Of a stretch of DNA of 64,000 bases, positions 41,801-52,283 are shown piece after piece. Position 1 is the first letter of the stretch; the number at the start of each line of letters is the position of its first letter. Below the pieces are notes generated by a model, which worked only from the letters and a program-made list of their open reading frames with translations, was not told where the DNA came from and ran no database searches. The translations under genes were made by a program, and so were the position numbers. Origin of the DNA: Takakia lepidozioides (lineage: Eukaryota > Streptophyta > Takakiopsida > Takakiales > Takakiaceae); assembly GCA_030704615.1 (NCBI GenBank), contig CM060733.1, forward strand, positions 61,444,001-61,508,000, in the 5' to 3' direction.

Positions 41801-43445
41801 TTTTCAACAGGAGTTTCATGATTGTTCAGGAGCACTGTGGAATTTGTCATCAGACATAGCCATAGGTGATCTTGTGAGAGGAAGGATATTTTTCAACAGG
41901 AACAGGCTGATCAAGACAAGACCTAAAGAAGGTCTGTGGCAAGGGATCTAGACCTGCTCATCCAGTTCTACAGAGAAATTTCCATTGACATCCAGAAACC
42001 TTCTGATGCCCTACTAACCTACCTTGTTTTCCACATCCCACAGTTGGGCAGTGAGCATTTTCAGAGTCAGATCACACTATGCATCAAGACAGGCAGAGCT
42101 GGTGCAAGAATAGGATTTGTGCCGTATGCAAAAACTACTAGCAGAAGTAACACCATTTTGTGTCTCCTATCCATTACACTGCAAGATGAGGGGAAGTACT
42201 GTCGTCTCACAGATTGCTGAGACCCTCAGTTATCAAGACCAGAAGTTAAGAGCAACACCAGAGAAGACTATCCATTTCTGAACATTATTGGGGAGTGTCA
42301 GGTAAAGCTCTTAGCTTGGAGAGGGGGTCTTACATTTGGATTTTGGAAATATGTTTAGTACCTAGGCTTTCACAAACCTGCTTGCATCTTTTCCAACCCT
42401 CTCTCCCTCTCTCGAAGTGCTAAGCAGCTGCTGCTGATCTGGCTGCAGGAAGTAGTATGCAAAAACCTTGGGATCGAGGGTTATACGGGACCGTTATGCC
42501 TCGGCGGCCAATGCTCTCATTCGGGCTGAGGATCATTTGGTTTAGCAATCTCCCGTTGGAACTTTCTATCGGTGCCATAGGCCCTTTGGGCTTTCTGTGG
42601 ACATGGATAGTTTCTCTCCTTTTCTGTTCTATATAAGATTCCCGCTCAAACTGGGCGCGGGGTCATTGGCCACAAGGCTACGGCAAACAACGTCTTATGA
42701 GTACAATCTGTTCTATATAAGAGTTTCCAGTTTGTGACATGGGTGAGGATGATCTGAAGGGCCACCTACCCTTGGCCCTGGACTGAAATGAAAACTCAAG
42801 GTGGGGAGTCCACCTTTGAACAATAAACAGACGTAAAGAGCAAAGGGAAATTGTCCGATGTGCTTGTGGCCTGCACACAATATCCATTTGGGGCACGAGC
42901 GACCCTCTTCAGGACCATCAAGAACTTAGTCCCTGCACCTCTGTTCATCAACTTTCAAAATCTTGAGGCTGAGCCTAGCCCTGGCCATCTGAGGGTCTGG
43001 GCAGCAGACTGATGCGTGTGTGAAGGGCTATCTAGAGGAAATCTGGAAAGCCCAACTCATTGTTTTATCAAGGTAAGTCCCACTACTGGAGGGAGCCCCT
43101 CACAAAGGTAGTGTATGTTCCCTTCCTGGGTGTATGGCCACAAGGCTACAGCAAACATCTTATAAGTACATTATGTTCTCTATAGCACTGGCAAAGTCAA
43201 GAACTGCTTTTACCTTGCGCATAAACTCTTCAGAACCAACTTGATATCTATGTTAGATCAGTGTGCAGCAGGCATAGACACTGCTATCTCAAATGACATC
43301 TTTCCTTCCAGCTGAAACATCAACATAGCCAAGTGCAGAGACATGCCATTGAGTATTGAGCTAACAGACTCACACGTTGTCCAGGTAAGATAAATTACTG
43401 CAGCTCATTGGAATGGAGCCATGCAGGGATTTTCCTGTGCAATTC
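35895..43445 (-). CDS. Leucine-rich-repeat receptor-like protein kinase (5' end unresolved)
   Basis: Exons on the - strand, in transcript order: 43445-43374, 41472-41407, 41241-41006, 40592-40363, 39926-39800, 39569-39501, 39110-38921, 36730-36598, 36236-35895; all phases agree. The 43-kb exon is a 72-base LRR unit ([15 protein letters not shown]). The next ends the LRRs. The third carries a transmembrane helix (about 41070-41150, [14 protein letters not shown]) and a basic stop-transfer. The kinase has [39 protein letters not shown] and a C-terminal tail. The kinase resembles the plant LRR-RLK group of At1g67720/At2g37050. It should be a plasma-membrane Ser/Thr receptor kinase. More 5' exons (signal peptide, possibly a malectin-like domain) should lie between 41.5 and 45.7 kb but were not resolved; intermediate LRR exons may also be missed. 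Confidence 0.85.
36793..36840 (+). repeat. GAAATGAAATGGT...GGAAAGCTCATAG repeat, copy 1
   Basis: The text GAAATGAAATGGTCCTTTAT, then AACATCCGCGGAAAGCTCATAG, recurs in diverged form at 45491-45540, 45601-45640 and partly at 43822-43850. It is a short dispersed family of unknown nature lying in introns of two neighbouring genes. Confidence 0.6.
37460..38430 (+). mobile_element. Non-LTR retrotransposon (LINE) fragment, reverse transcriptase 3' part
   Basis: It lies in antisense orientation inside the large intron of the receptor kinase (36731-38920). Frames broken by shifts and stops give, in order, [17 protein letters not shown] (the reverse transcriptase [YF]xDD box), [48 protein letters not shown], a long linker, and a CxxC knuckle-like [11 protein letters not shown]. 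This is the order found in the thumb and C-terminal parts of plant LINE ORF2 proteins. It is 5'-truncated and dead. Its 3' end continues into a repeat also found at 42.7, 43.1 and 46.0 kb. Confidence 0.75.
38511..38550 (+). repeat. Dispersed LINE-3'-type repeat, copy 1
   Basis: GGCCACAAGCCTACGGCACA, then CGACGTCTTATGAGTACAT. The same text occurs near-identically at 42668, 43136 and 46019. Copies 1 and 2 are preceded by a shared GCTCAAACTGGGCGCGGGGTCA-type segment, and copies 1 and 3 by a shared CCCCTCACAAAGGTAGT-type segment. The repeats therefore belong to one element family. Confidence 0.8.
42640..43185 (+). mobile_element. Second LINE fragment, 3' part, with two copies of the terminal repeat
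   Basis: The text at 42725-42840 (CAGTTTGTGACATGGGTGAG, later TCCACCTTTGAACAATAAAC) is a diverged copy of 38235-38350 in the first fragment and runs on past the knuckle region to about 43070. Terminal repeat copies lie at 42668-42710 and 43136-43175. Many stops are present. It sits within the receptor kinase gene, in the interval between LRR exons. Confidence 0.65.
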
Positions 43446-45490
43446 CTGACAGTCACAACAAGCAGCATCAGCACCCCCCCTGCTTCCAATAGCCAATCAC
43501 GCAAGAATTTCTGGTGCAGCATATTCTGTGTATGGCCCAGATCTAGTCCTGGCTGCATTTAAGGTGATCTCATTACTTTTATGGCATTACGGGTGTCCGA
43601 AACTTGCGATGCCGTTACCACCGGTGGTTTGAGTCTGCTGCAGATGTGCGTATGACACCTTCCCGCGCAAAGGCCAGTTGACTATTATTGGAGAAATGAA
43701 ATGGTGTGAAATTAGCCACATTACCCACTAAAAAAGCCAGAACTGGGCTGTGATGTACAAGGGAAATCCAATAGATCTTAGTTTGTGGGATGCCCCATAC
43801 GTGGGACACCTTATGAATTTTACCGTGGAAAGCTCATAGAGCTCATGGGAGAGCAATGATCCCCATCGCAGAGAGTGGATTGAGATTTTCTGTACTGATG
43901 CTCAGACACGGGCCTTTCACAGTTTTGCCAAAATTCCCAATACCCCTGGTGTTTTCACACAATGATGCCTCTCTACGTGTGTATTCGAAGGCTGGTATGG
44001 ATACGATTTTGCAGGGTGCTTCCTGTAACCATAAAATTCTCCTTCCAATCATGTTCAATAGTAGAGTTGCGGGAGCTTCTACTTGCCTGCCAAGACCGCC
44101 CTGACTCGTTAGCAGATCGAATGCTGCGAAGCGATCCTTTGAGTTACATGGACTTGTCGGATGGACCTGCTGTAGCCTGATAAACCACTCCGTGGTAATC
44201 TCTTGAACATCCAAAGTACAAACCTCAAAGGCAACTCATCGCAGTTGTCTTACGTGAATTGACGCGTTTTGTTTCCGTACCAAATCATGATCAACAGACG
44301 GGATCGAGAGATGCCCAGGCAGCTGTGCCAGCTGCCTCACTTTCTTCAACCTTCCTGACTAGCCTGTCCCTCCAGTCCCCCCAACATATTCTTCCTCCTC
44401 TCTCCCTCTCTTTCCGTCTCTCCAGCTGACTCCACATAAGACGAACAGTGCGATCAGAGCAATGCCATAGGCCTGTCCTGTCTCTGTGCTCCCCACCTGC
44501 CTCGCACCTTCACAATTAAAAGACAGACTACAAACACATGACAGTCAGAATCCACATAGATATATTCCAGACGAGCATCCCCTGCCTTTGGCATCTTTCG
44601 GTCCAAGAATCTGTCGGTCATCTGCTGGTGGGGCCGTTTTGGACTATTTGGGAGGGATGCTTGCAACTCGAGTCAAGAATGTGTAGCACGTAAGCACGCC
44701 ATGCGCCACGTTTCTCTACCACCACCTCCCTTCTATTCCTCGCCTTTGTCGAGAAAGAGATTCCATTGTGAGTAGCAAAACCAGCATAGAAAGGTTGGTG
44801 AAGCCACAGTGAACCAGAGTTGTTGTTCAACTGCTCTGCACATGATGGGGCTGAACAAGACTGGGGGTTGTGAGAATCCAGGGTGAGCAAACTCAAGTGC
44901 AGTAGTTGGACACAGATCAAATTCCTTGTATGATCACAATTAATGGGCAAAATGCCTGATTCAATGTCTAGGATTTCTCTCTTTGTCAGAAGGTCAGAGT
45001 ACGCCACTTTCTTGGCACTTGTGGAAGCCCATAAGTTGAGCAAGTGGAATTGGTGTGAAAGGGGTTTACATACAAGATAAGTGTGTGGTGTTAGTCGTGG
45101 TGACAAGTGAATGTCTTCAAATTGGAGTGAGGTTAGTGCACAGCGGGCAATTAAAAGGAACCCAACGGTGGAGATGTTCAATGGCAAAAATGTCGGCAAG
45201 GCATAGAAGAGACACGGTAGATAAGAGTTCTGTGGGATGTCTCAAACTCAGGCTGGTCGAAAGGCACCAAAGGAGAACAAGGGGGTGAAGACAATGCCTA
45301 GGAATCAGCTCATTAACAATCAACTCGGACTAGAGAATCAGCCATGCTCTCTTAGACCTGCAAGCTGTGCCAATCCGCCACCCATCGATTTCGGACTTTG
45401 TCCAAATCGACGCCTGCAAGATACAACAAGCAAACTCGAAAGTCTTTAGCTTACACAGATAATGCTATTTACAAGCAAAGAAGAACGAAA

Positions 45491-45640
45491 CGAAATGAAA
45501 TGGTAATTTATAATGTCCACAGGGAAGCTCAAAGAGCTTATGGGACGAGGAAGAAAGAAACAATAAAGAGAGAGGAGCCACAAACAGCCCAAAAGCACCG
45601 AAGAAATGAAATGGTACTTTGTAACGTCCACAAGAAGAAA
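45491..45640 (+). repeat. GAAATGAAATGGT repeat, two tandem copies
   Basis: CGAAATGAAATGGTAATTTA, then TAATGTCCACA (from 45491), and AGAAATGAAATGGTACTTTG, then TAACGTCCACA (from 45601), are copies of one unit 111 bases apart. They lie directly downstream of the 3' end of the coiled-coil gene and are related to the copy at 36793. Confidence 0.7.
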
Positions 45641-45733
45641 GAAGAGTGTGAAGTACAGAGAAAGACAAACAAGATATTATGATTTTTTCACAAAGCATAA
45701 TTGTAACATAGATTCATCTAGAGGGTAGCAAAA

Positions 45734-48700
45734 TTACTTGTGAAAATCATCTCTCATCGGGATGTCTATACAACATGGAGCACCATGCATGGTGCCATTC
45801 ACCAGTCCGTCAAATGACATATGAGGGTTGATCATGGCCATGCTATGTGGAGGGCTGCACTCAGTGAGAACCAGGTGTGATGGTGGTACTGGTGTCGAAA
45901 TCCTTGAGGTTCCCTGCGCCATTTGCTGCAGTCGTGCTCTTGCCAGCTTCGATGCTATTTCTGAGTCTCCTACCTGCTCCTCCCATTAGTCCTCCAGTCA
46001 AGCTCACTCTCTCTCTCCCACAAGGCTACGGCAAACAACGTCTTATTATACAATCTCTCTCTCTCAACATGAAAGAGTGTTACAGACAAAGAGCTTAATC
46101 CCAAACACAGAAAGGCTTCAACACTTACTTACAATCAGGGAAGCAGCACTTCAACTATTTGCTTCCACACTGTGTTAAGTGTTAGCTATGTAGATCATCA
46201 ACTGACATATCCCTGTGAGGCTCTTGCAGTCCATTTTCAACACACACAGCATTAGCTTCCAGGTAATATCAAAGTCAACTATTTCTATTGCAAGTGGGAA
46301 GACAAGGGCACACTTTGTTGCTGGCAGCCATGGCCACGTCGCGGGAGGTAACAGAGCGCTTGACACGCTCGCGAACCTGGGAACGGCGCTGCATTTTTAT
46401 CTCCTCCTCCAGTGAAGCCTTGTCGCCCTTCAGTTTGTTCATCTCTAACAACAGCTGGTTCACTGTGTTCATCAGATCCATCTTCTCCACCGGGATGCGG
46501 CCACTGCGCGGCTGCCTTATCAAAAACTGCACCCCAACGCTCCCGTACTTGAGTACAGAGCGGATAGGGAGGGAGAGGGAAAAGAGGGTGAACGCTACTA
46601 ATCAGAGAGCCCTCCTTGCATTGTCACGCACTTGCATTCTAGATTCATACAACAATATGAGACTGTTGCAGAGTCACTTCAAACCAAGCCAAGCCAAGTT
46701 TGCAAATAACTGAGCTACTATGGGACTGACTAGACAGGGAGTTGTTTCAGCATATTTGCAGCTCAAACTCTCAGGATCAAGCATAAAGTTGAGTCTACTG
46801 GTGCCTTGGTCCAGCAGTTCAAGAGGAACAGGCAAACATGGAAGTTCAAGAGCGCGACATCCAAAAAGCCACAGAGTATAGACCCATAGTAAACAGAAGC
46901 CTCTCTAGACAGCCCTGATTATTTAGTCACCTTCTGATTAAGCTTCAACGTCTCCAGTTCAGTATTCACTTTTTCGTTCTCCTGCATTTCATCCCCAACA
47001 CACCTTCAGTTCCCAAAGCAGAGCTGTAGCTGGCAGAAAATTCTCTGCTTCCAGATTTTCCAATCTGCCCCATTGTCCCTATTGAAAAAACAATTAAAGT
47101 GCCCCTTTACCCATGCCTTACAGAGACACATCGTGTCTTGATAAGCAGACATGAATGGTGACTTTCCTAATGATAGCAATTCAGAGAGGAAGGACCTTGC
47201 GCAAAGCGAAGAGCTGGGACACAAGTTGTGAGCGCGCTGAGGTTTCGTCCTTAAGGCTGGCTTCCAGCAACGCACGTGACCCCTCCACGGTGGCTAACCT
47301 ATTTTGCAGAGCTTGGCACTCCCTCTGCATCTCTGCAAAGCGGCTCTGCCCAGCTGCCTCCTCCGTTTCATACATCTTCAACTTTGCCTTCAACTGCTTC
47401 ACTTCAGCATTGAACAAATTCTGCCCCCAGCACCACCTCACCACCTCAGTGGCCTGCCACATATATTTATGCCAATGGACATAGGTGGCGAACTGTCCCG
47501 CTCAAGAACTTGATTTGGGTAAATAGATGTGTGCAAGTTTACATAACCAGAACGTTCATCATGAGTAATACAACCACAGGTTACAACCAAAAAGGCAACC
47601 CATGATCTCCTGAGGTTGGAATCATGAGAGGTTCAATTGGTGAGGTTCTTGGGTGACTGAGAAGTCCAAGCAGAATATCAGGGCATACGCATGGATGGTC
47701 AGAGACGCAGATCTAAAAGCTGCTATCTTGTTGATTAGGACTGAGTTACAAGTGGTTTTCTATGGAGCAACAGAGCTCTGTTGAAGTCCCTTGCCAGGCT
47801 GTATCCACTATATGCTACATTTACCAGGAATTAACCCGTCTGTATCATTAGCAGGAGAGTAGTTGAAACCATGTTACCAATATAACCACAAGCTACAGGA
47901 GGGAAAACCTGCAAAGAATGCAGCTCTTGCCGCAGCATATTCTTCTCAAAACCCACGTCATCATTGGTAGAGGACAATGGGCCCTGTTTCATTGTATGCT
48001 TTGAATCCCTCTCTCGTGCCACCTGGAGCTCTGCTCTCAGCTCTTCATTCTCCTGCTTTAACTGCATCCACCAGAGACACAACATCTAAGTTCATCAAAA
48101 CAGCATTTTACATTCTGAGTTCTGTGAGATACAACAGATTTTCTGTGATGACAACCTCTATACTTGTTGACCTCTGAATTGTGGAGGCCCAAAGACCTGC
48201 AGCAAGATCTGATTCAAAACAACAGAAATACACAATACTTTGGAAGCCCTGATACAGAGAGGAATGCCACAGGTTGTCCTACGCCTTTCAGGTGCAGGTA
48301 GCCTGCTAAAAGCTGTGCAGTACATATCAGTAAAGAAGCAGGAAAAATCAACCAACCTTGCCACGAATCAGGACAAGAGTATCATTCTTGGCGTCCACAA
48401 TCACCCGTAGTAGCGTGAGCCCACTTTCCAACCTTGATAACTGGCCCCACATGAAAGGTAAGAAGAATAGCAGCCAAAAACCATGCATCCTTGACATGCA
48501 CCTTACAGGTAAATTGATGTACTGTTTTTACCCGTTTTATACAGAGGATGAGCAGACTTGGGTGAATAAGGTCCACTGACCAACTGACCATCCTATGCAA
48601 TTCACCTGAGTGGTACTCAATTAGAAAGGCCCCAGCAATAAATGACTTGATATCCCTAGTATCCCGGAATAAGCCACCTGAATCAAAAGGTCCCAACTGG

Positions 48701-51700
48701 CTCTGTAAAGCCCTGATTGGGTCATTGTTTAGCATTGGTAAACCCCTCCTGGTTTTCAATACTAGGCATGAGGCTGCAGCAGTGCCTGAATGCTTCATTG
48801 CTTGATAGCCAGGTCACAGTTTTTCATTATGCTCAAGAACCATTGCATGCACCGAAGTCTGAAGAGGGTACTGGTGGAGTTACTTAACCAGGAGAATCAA
48901 TTGCATAAAAGAACTGCCATTATGCAGTTCCCAGCAGTTGAAGGCCCATAAACGGCGTCACTATCAATCTGGGTGATTCTCACTTGTGAAAACCAAACAG
49001 GGTACACACCAAAGTCTACTAAAAAAGGAAATTGCCTTACAATATAGAAAGCCTTGATTGGGTATTGAGGACAAGCTGCACATCCTAAGCAAATGGCTGA
49101 GGAGAACTGTTCTTTAATAATCATCAAACAGAAAGACATAGGTTGTATGAGAAGGCAGGTCAACAGTTTTTATCTACTTCAGTGATTTAAGTTCATACCT
49201 CTTCCAACAATGGTTTAGGACCTCCTGAATCTGAGGACATCTTGCGTGACTTGGAAATATCACTGGCGGCAGTTTTGAAAGTGGGTAGGACATGTCGCTG
49301 GAAGGAATCAACGGAGTCTGCTAGGGCAGTGACCATGCCAGAGCTCTTGCTAAATGACTCTTCCAGCACATTCAAGCGATCCACCATTGCATTCTCAGCA
49401 ATAGCAGCACTGTGCTTAAAATCGTCCAGCATGCTGGCTGCCAGCTCCTTCTCAGATCCTAGCTTCTCCTTTTCGGTAAGGGCTTGCAGTAGTTGTGCTG
49501 ACGTTGATTGCAACAAGCCCTTCATTTGCTCCACCTCCCCTTTCAACTGTACAGTTGCTCCTTGCACAAGCGATGTCACCTCAACATCTCGATGTGCCCG
49601 CAGCCTTTGGAGCTCAATTCTCTGAGTGGCCAATGGGGCATGCATTAGGTAGTGGTGGGCCCCAGTTGGGCTAAACAAAGGTGCGTACATTATTAACAGT
49701 CAAATGTGAACAAGAGACTCAGAGGGAGGGAGAGAAGAGACCCACTTGGTTTTTTTCACGCGCGATGATGTCATTAAGTTGAAAACGAAGGAGATCATTT
49801 TCGTTCCGCAATGTCCGGGTAATCAAACTCTCCACTTCTCCTCGTTGACTAGACCTTGGGGGCTGAATCATAAGCAACCAATCATAAGACATTGCTCACT
49901 TCATATTGGAGGACATTGAAGGAAGGTAGGCTACTTCGAGAGCATACCAGGGTAATGCCAGGGTAATGCAATGCTGATGTAGCGGTTTTGACTTTGACTT
50001 GTTTTCGAAGTTACTAAACTTTCTATAGGGGAACCCCTGGACGGGACAAGTTGGGCAACAGACAGACAGAAGAGCAAAGCAGACATCCACCAACTGAACT
50101 TTGGAGAGCTACTGGGGCATCAAAAGTGTCTGCTTAAAGGCATTGAAATTAAGGAGCAAACCACACCTCACTTGTGGAAGGGTCAGTGCCACCCCGACCT
50201 CCACCTGTGCCTGCAATCCGTTGACTAGACCTTGGTGCCTGAGACATGAGGTCCAAATTATCAGATCCAAACAACTCAAGGGAACTGCTACTTCACCTCC
50301 GAGCATAGTCCCAGAGAGGAAAAGCATTTGCAGAAGCATTTTACTTTTCCGACAAATGCTTGATAGTGATCTGTCCAGGGCCACTTGTACATGTGGCAAG
50401 TGTGTGGCAGCACCTTGTGCCCATGGACTGGAAATATAATTGAAGTAGAGGATGAGGAGTAGCCATTCCTACTGAAGAAGGAATCAAGGATCAAGCCGCA
50501 CCTCAGTTGTGGATGGTTCTGCAGCACCCCGACATCCACGAGTGCCTGCAGTGACAAAAGACATAGAGAGCCTCATCACTGAGTGGGAACTACTATTTTA
50601 GGGGTCTGAAAGGATTCACTTGCAGTTTGCATTCTTAAGTTCGTGTGTTCTTAATTATGTCCAAATACATATATCACAGGGAATTACTTCAGTTGCGTGC
50701 CATGTGGTTGCACTTCTGCAGATTTTAGGCAACAAGGGTTTTTGCCGCTCTCCACATGTTGTTGTGAAGGGTCGAAATTTGAGCAAACAGCCATGAAGTA
50801 TCTTCAGCAATTCTTTCCCTCTGTAGAAGGTAGAGAACTAAAAACTTAGCTGCAGTCGTTAAGAGTGGCAGATCACATCTTAATGAAAGGGATGGTGAGG
50901 AAGCAACAAGATGTCCATGAAAATCCTATAAGCAACATTATTACAACACTAACCATTCACCACCTGCTACTCCCTTTCCTCCACTATCTGGCTGCATACA
51001 AGGTTTGATTCACCATTACAACTGATTCTTGCCTGCCTACTACCCAATGCTCTGTTTGCTACTAGCCAGGACTCTGACTCTCAGTGTGTAGGTCAATATC
51101 ACAGCTACCGTGCTGCCCTTGGAGCTGTTTAATGTGGAGCAGGCACTCATCCACCAGCATAGGTACATTTTGGTTCTCACATTCGGAAAGTAATTACCTG
51201 CATGCATTAGAGTTATCCGTAAAGGGTCCCAAACTCGGTATGAGAACCCTGAGTTTGGCCAAAACTCGGCGTGAGACTCAAACCTCAGGATGTGAGGGTA
51301 CGACTAGAAAAAACACGGGACCAAACTGCCAGGACCAGGGAAATGTTCGTGGCAGGAGTTTGGACCCGAGTTTTGTTCCTCTCCGAGGCAGAGGCAGTCA
51401 GAGCTCACGAAGCAGCCATTGCCCTCATCCCCAGTTTATGATTTGGTGCCCTCTTTTCTGACTTCGTGCCCAGTTTTCTGCACTTTCCGGATTTACTCAA
51501 TCTCGGGATGAAACCCGTAACTCGGGTCCAAACAGGGTACCAAACTCAGGCTCACTTTCCGGATAACTCTATTACAGCTAGATTCTTTGGTAACATTTGT
51601 GATTGATCCCAGTTTTGAAAACCTTTTCCTGATGCTTAGTAGCACCATAACACACGGCTGGACGGTTGAGACTCAACATTAAAACCACTGTGAAAACCCT

Positions 51701-52163
51701 CAGTCAACAAAGAGCATAGAATATGAGCTGGATGTACAGATACAATGCAGTTTCGTGGTGTAGAAACCAGACCGTAGAGGTCAAGTACACGACAACGACA
51801 CAGCATGACGCATATTTGAGTCTGCCTGGCATATACTCATTTTGCCAAAACGCTGTTAGGAACCAAGCTCTCACGAGGGTTGATGCCCATTAACAACCAA
51901 GGAAGCTGCTCTTTGAAAATACATGCGCAAGCTGCTTCTCTGTTTGCGCCAGAGTGTTGCTAACCCGAGGCAAACCTTAACCAAGAACGAAACACACAGT
52001 TTTACCCTACCAGCTACAAACCGGAACCATACCTGTGCTATTTGAATTGCCTAGCCCCTTTATCCCTGCCGACAGCAAAGGAAAGGACCAGAGAGGTACT
52101 GAAAGGCGATGTTCGGCGTGCGGATGGAGATGTTTGCCGCTGGGGTGAAGATGATGAAGCCAT
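45734..52163 (-). CDS. Uncharacterised plant coiled-coil protein
   Basis: Eleven - strand exons join in frame to 561 residues: 52163-52100, 50545-50502, 50238-50167, 49862-49746, 49621-49199, 48440-48357, 48061-47909, 47420-47196, 46981-46931, 46526-46314, 45973-45734. The N-terminus is Ser/Thr/Arg-rich and probably disordered (MASSSSPQRQTSPSARR), followed by Gly/Ser repeats (GTGGGRGGTDPSTSE, PPRSSQRGEVES). The rest is mostly heptad-like coiled coil (LRNENDLLRFQLND, EVEQMKGLLQ, LKQENEELRAELQVARE, EVKQLKAKLKMYE) ending in a Met/Pro-rich tail. A conserved-looking block reads IRQPRSGRIPVEKMDLMN. No motor or known domain was seen. A cytoskeletal or scaffold role is only a guess. An upstream in-frame ATG at 52283 is an alternative start. 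The donor of exon 1 (A/gtacct) is weak and is the least certain junction. Confidence 0.75.
46019..46058 (+). repeat. Dispersed LINE-3'-type repeat, copy 4
   Basis: CACAAGGCTACGGCAAACAA, then CGTCTTATTATACAAT. This matches copy 2 at 42668 with a 4-base deletion. It lies in the last intron of the coiled-coil gene. Confidence 0.75.
51210..51569. mobile_element. MITE with terminal inverted repeats and TA target duplication
   Basis: The left end GAGTTATCCGTAAAG (51210-51224) and right end CTTTCCGGATAACTC (51555-51569) are inverted copies with one mismatch. A TA dinucleotide abuts both ends (51208-51209 and 51570-51571). The 360-base body has no open frame of note and carries several AAACTCGG/CCGAGTTT words near both ends. 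Size, ends and TA duplication fit a Tc1/mariner-derived (Stowaway-like) non-autonomous element. It sits in intron 1 of the coiled-coil gene. Confidence 0.8.
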
Positions 52164-52283
52164 CCCCGGCATGGGGCGCCCCGCCCATGCTATCCTCAAG
52201 GATCGGGTGGACGTGTGGGACTCGCCGGGTGGGTGCCCCCCTCCTCCATGCTCTGGGTCTTTCGAGGAAGCAATTTTTTCCAA

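Noticed and set aside
43843-44214. Candidate malectin-like exon of the receptor kinase
   Set aside because: The 123-residue frame does not contain the expected malectin-like motifs and its ends lack good splice sites.
44618-45199. 193-residue - strand open frame between the kinase and coiled-coil genes
   Set aside because: No recognisable domain, no signal peptide at the predicted start, and no phase-consistent join to the receptor kinase exons was found, so it was not used as the missing ectodomain.
48382-48798. 138-residue - strand frame overlapping exon 6 of the coiled-coil gene
   Set aside because: It is in a different frame from the LSRLESGLTLLRV exon that fits the coiled coil and splice phases; no motif supports it.
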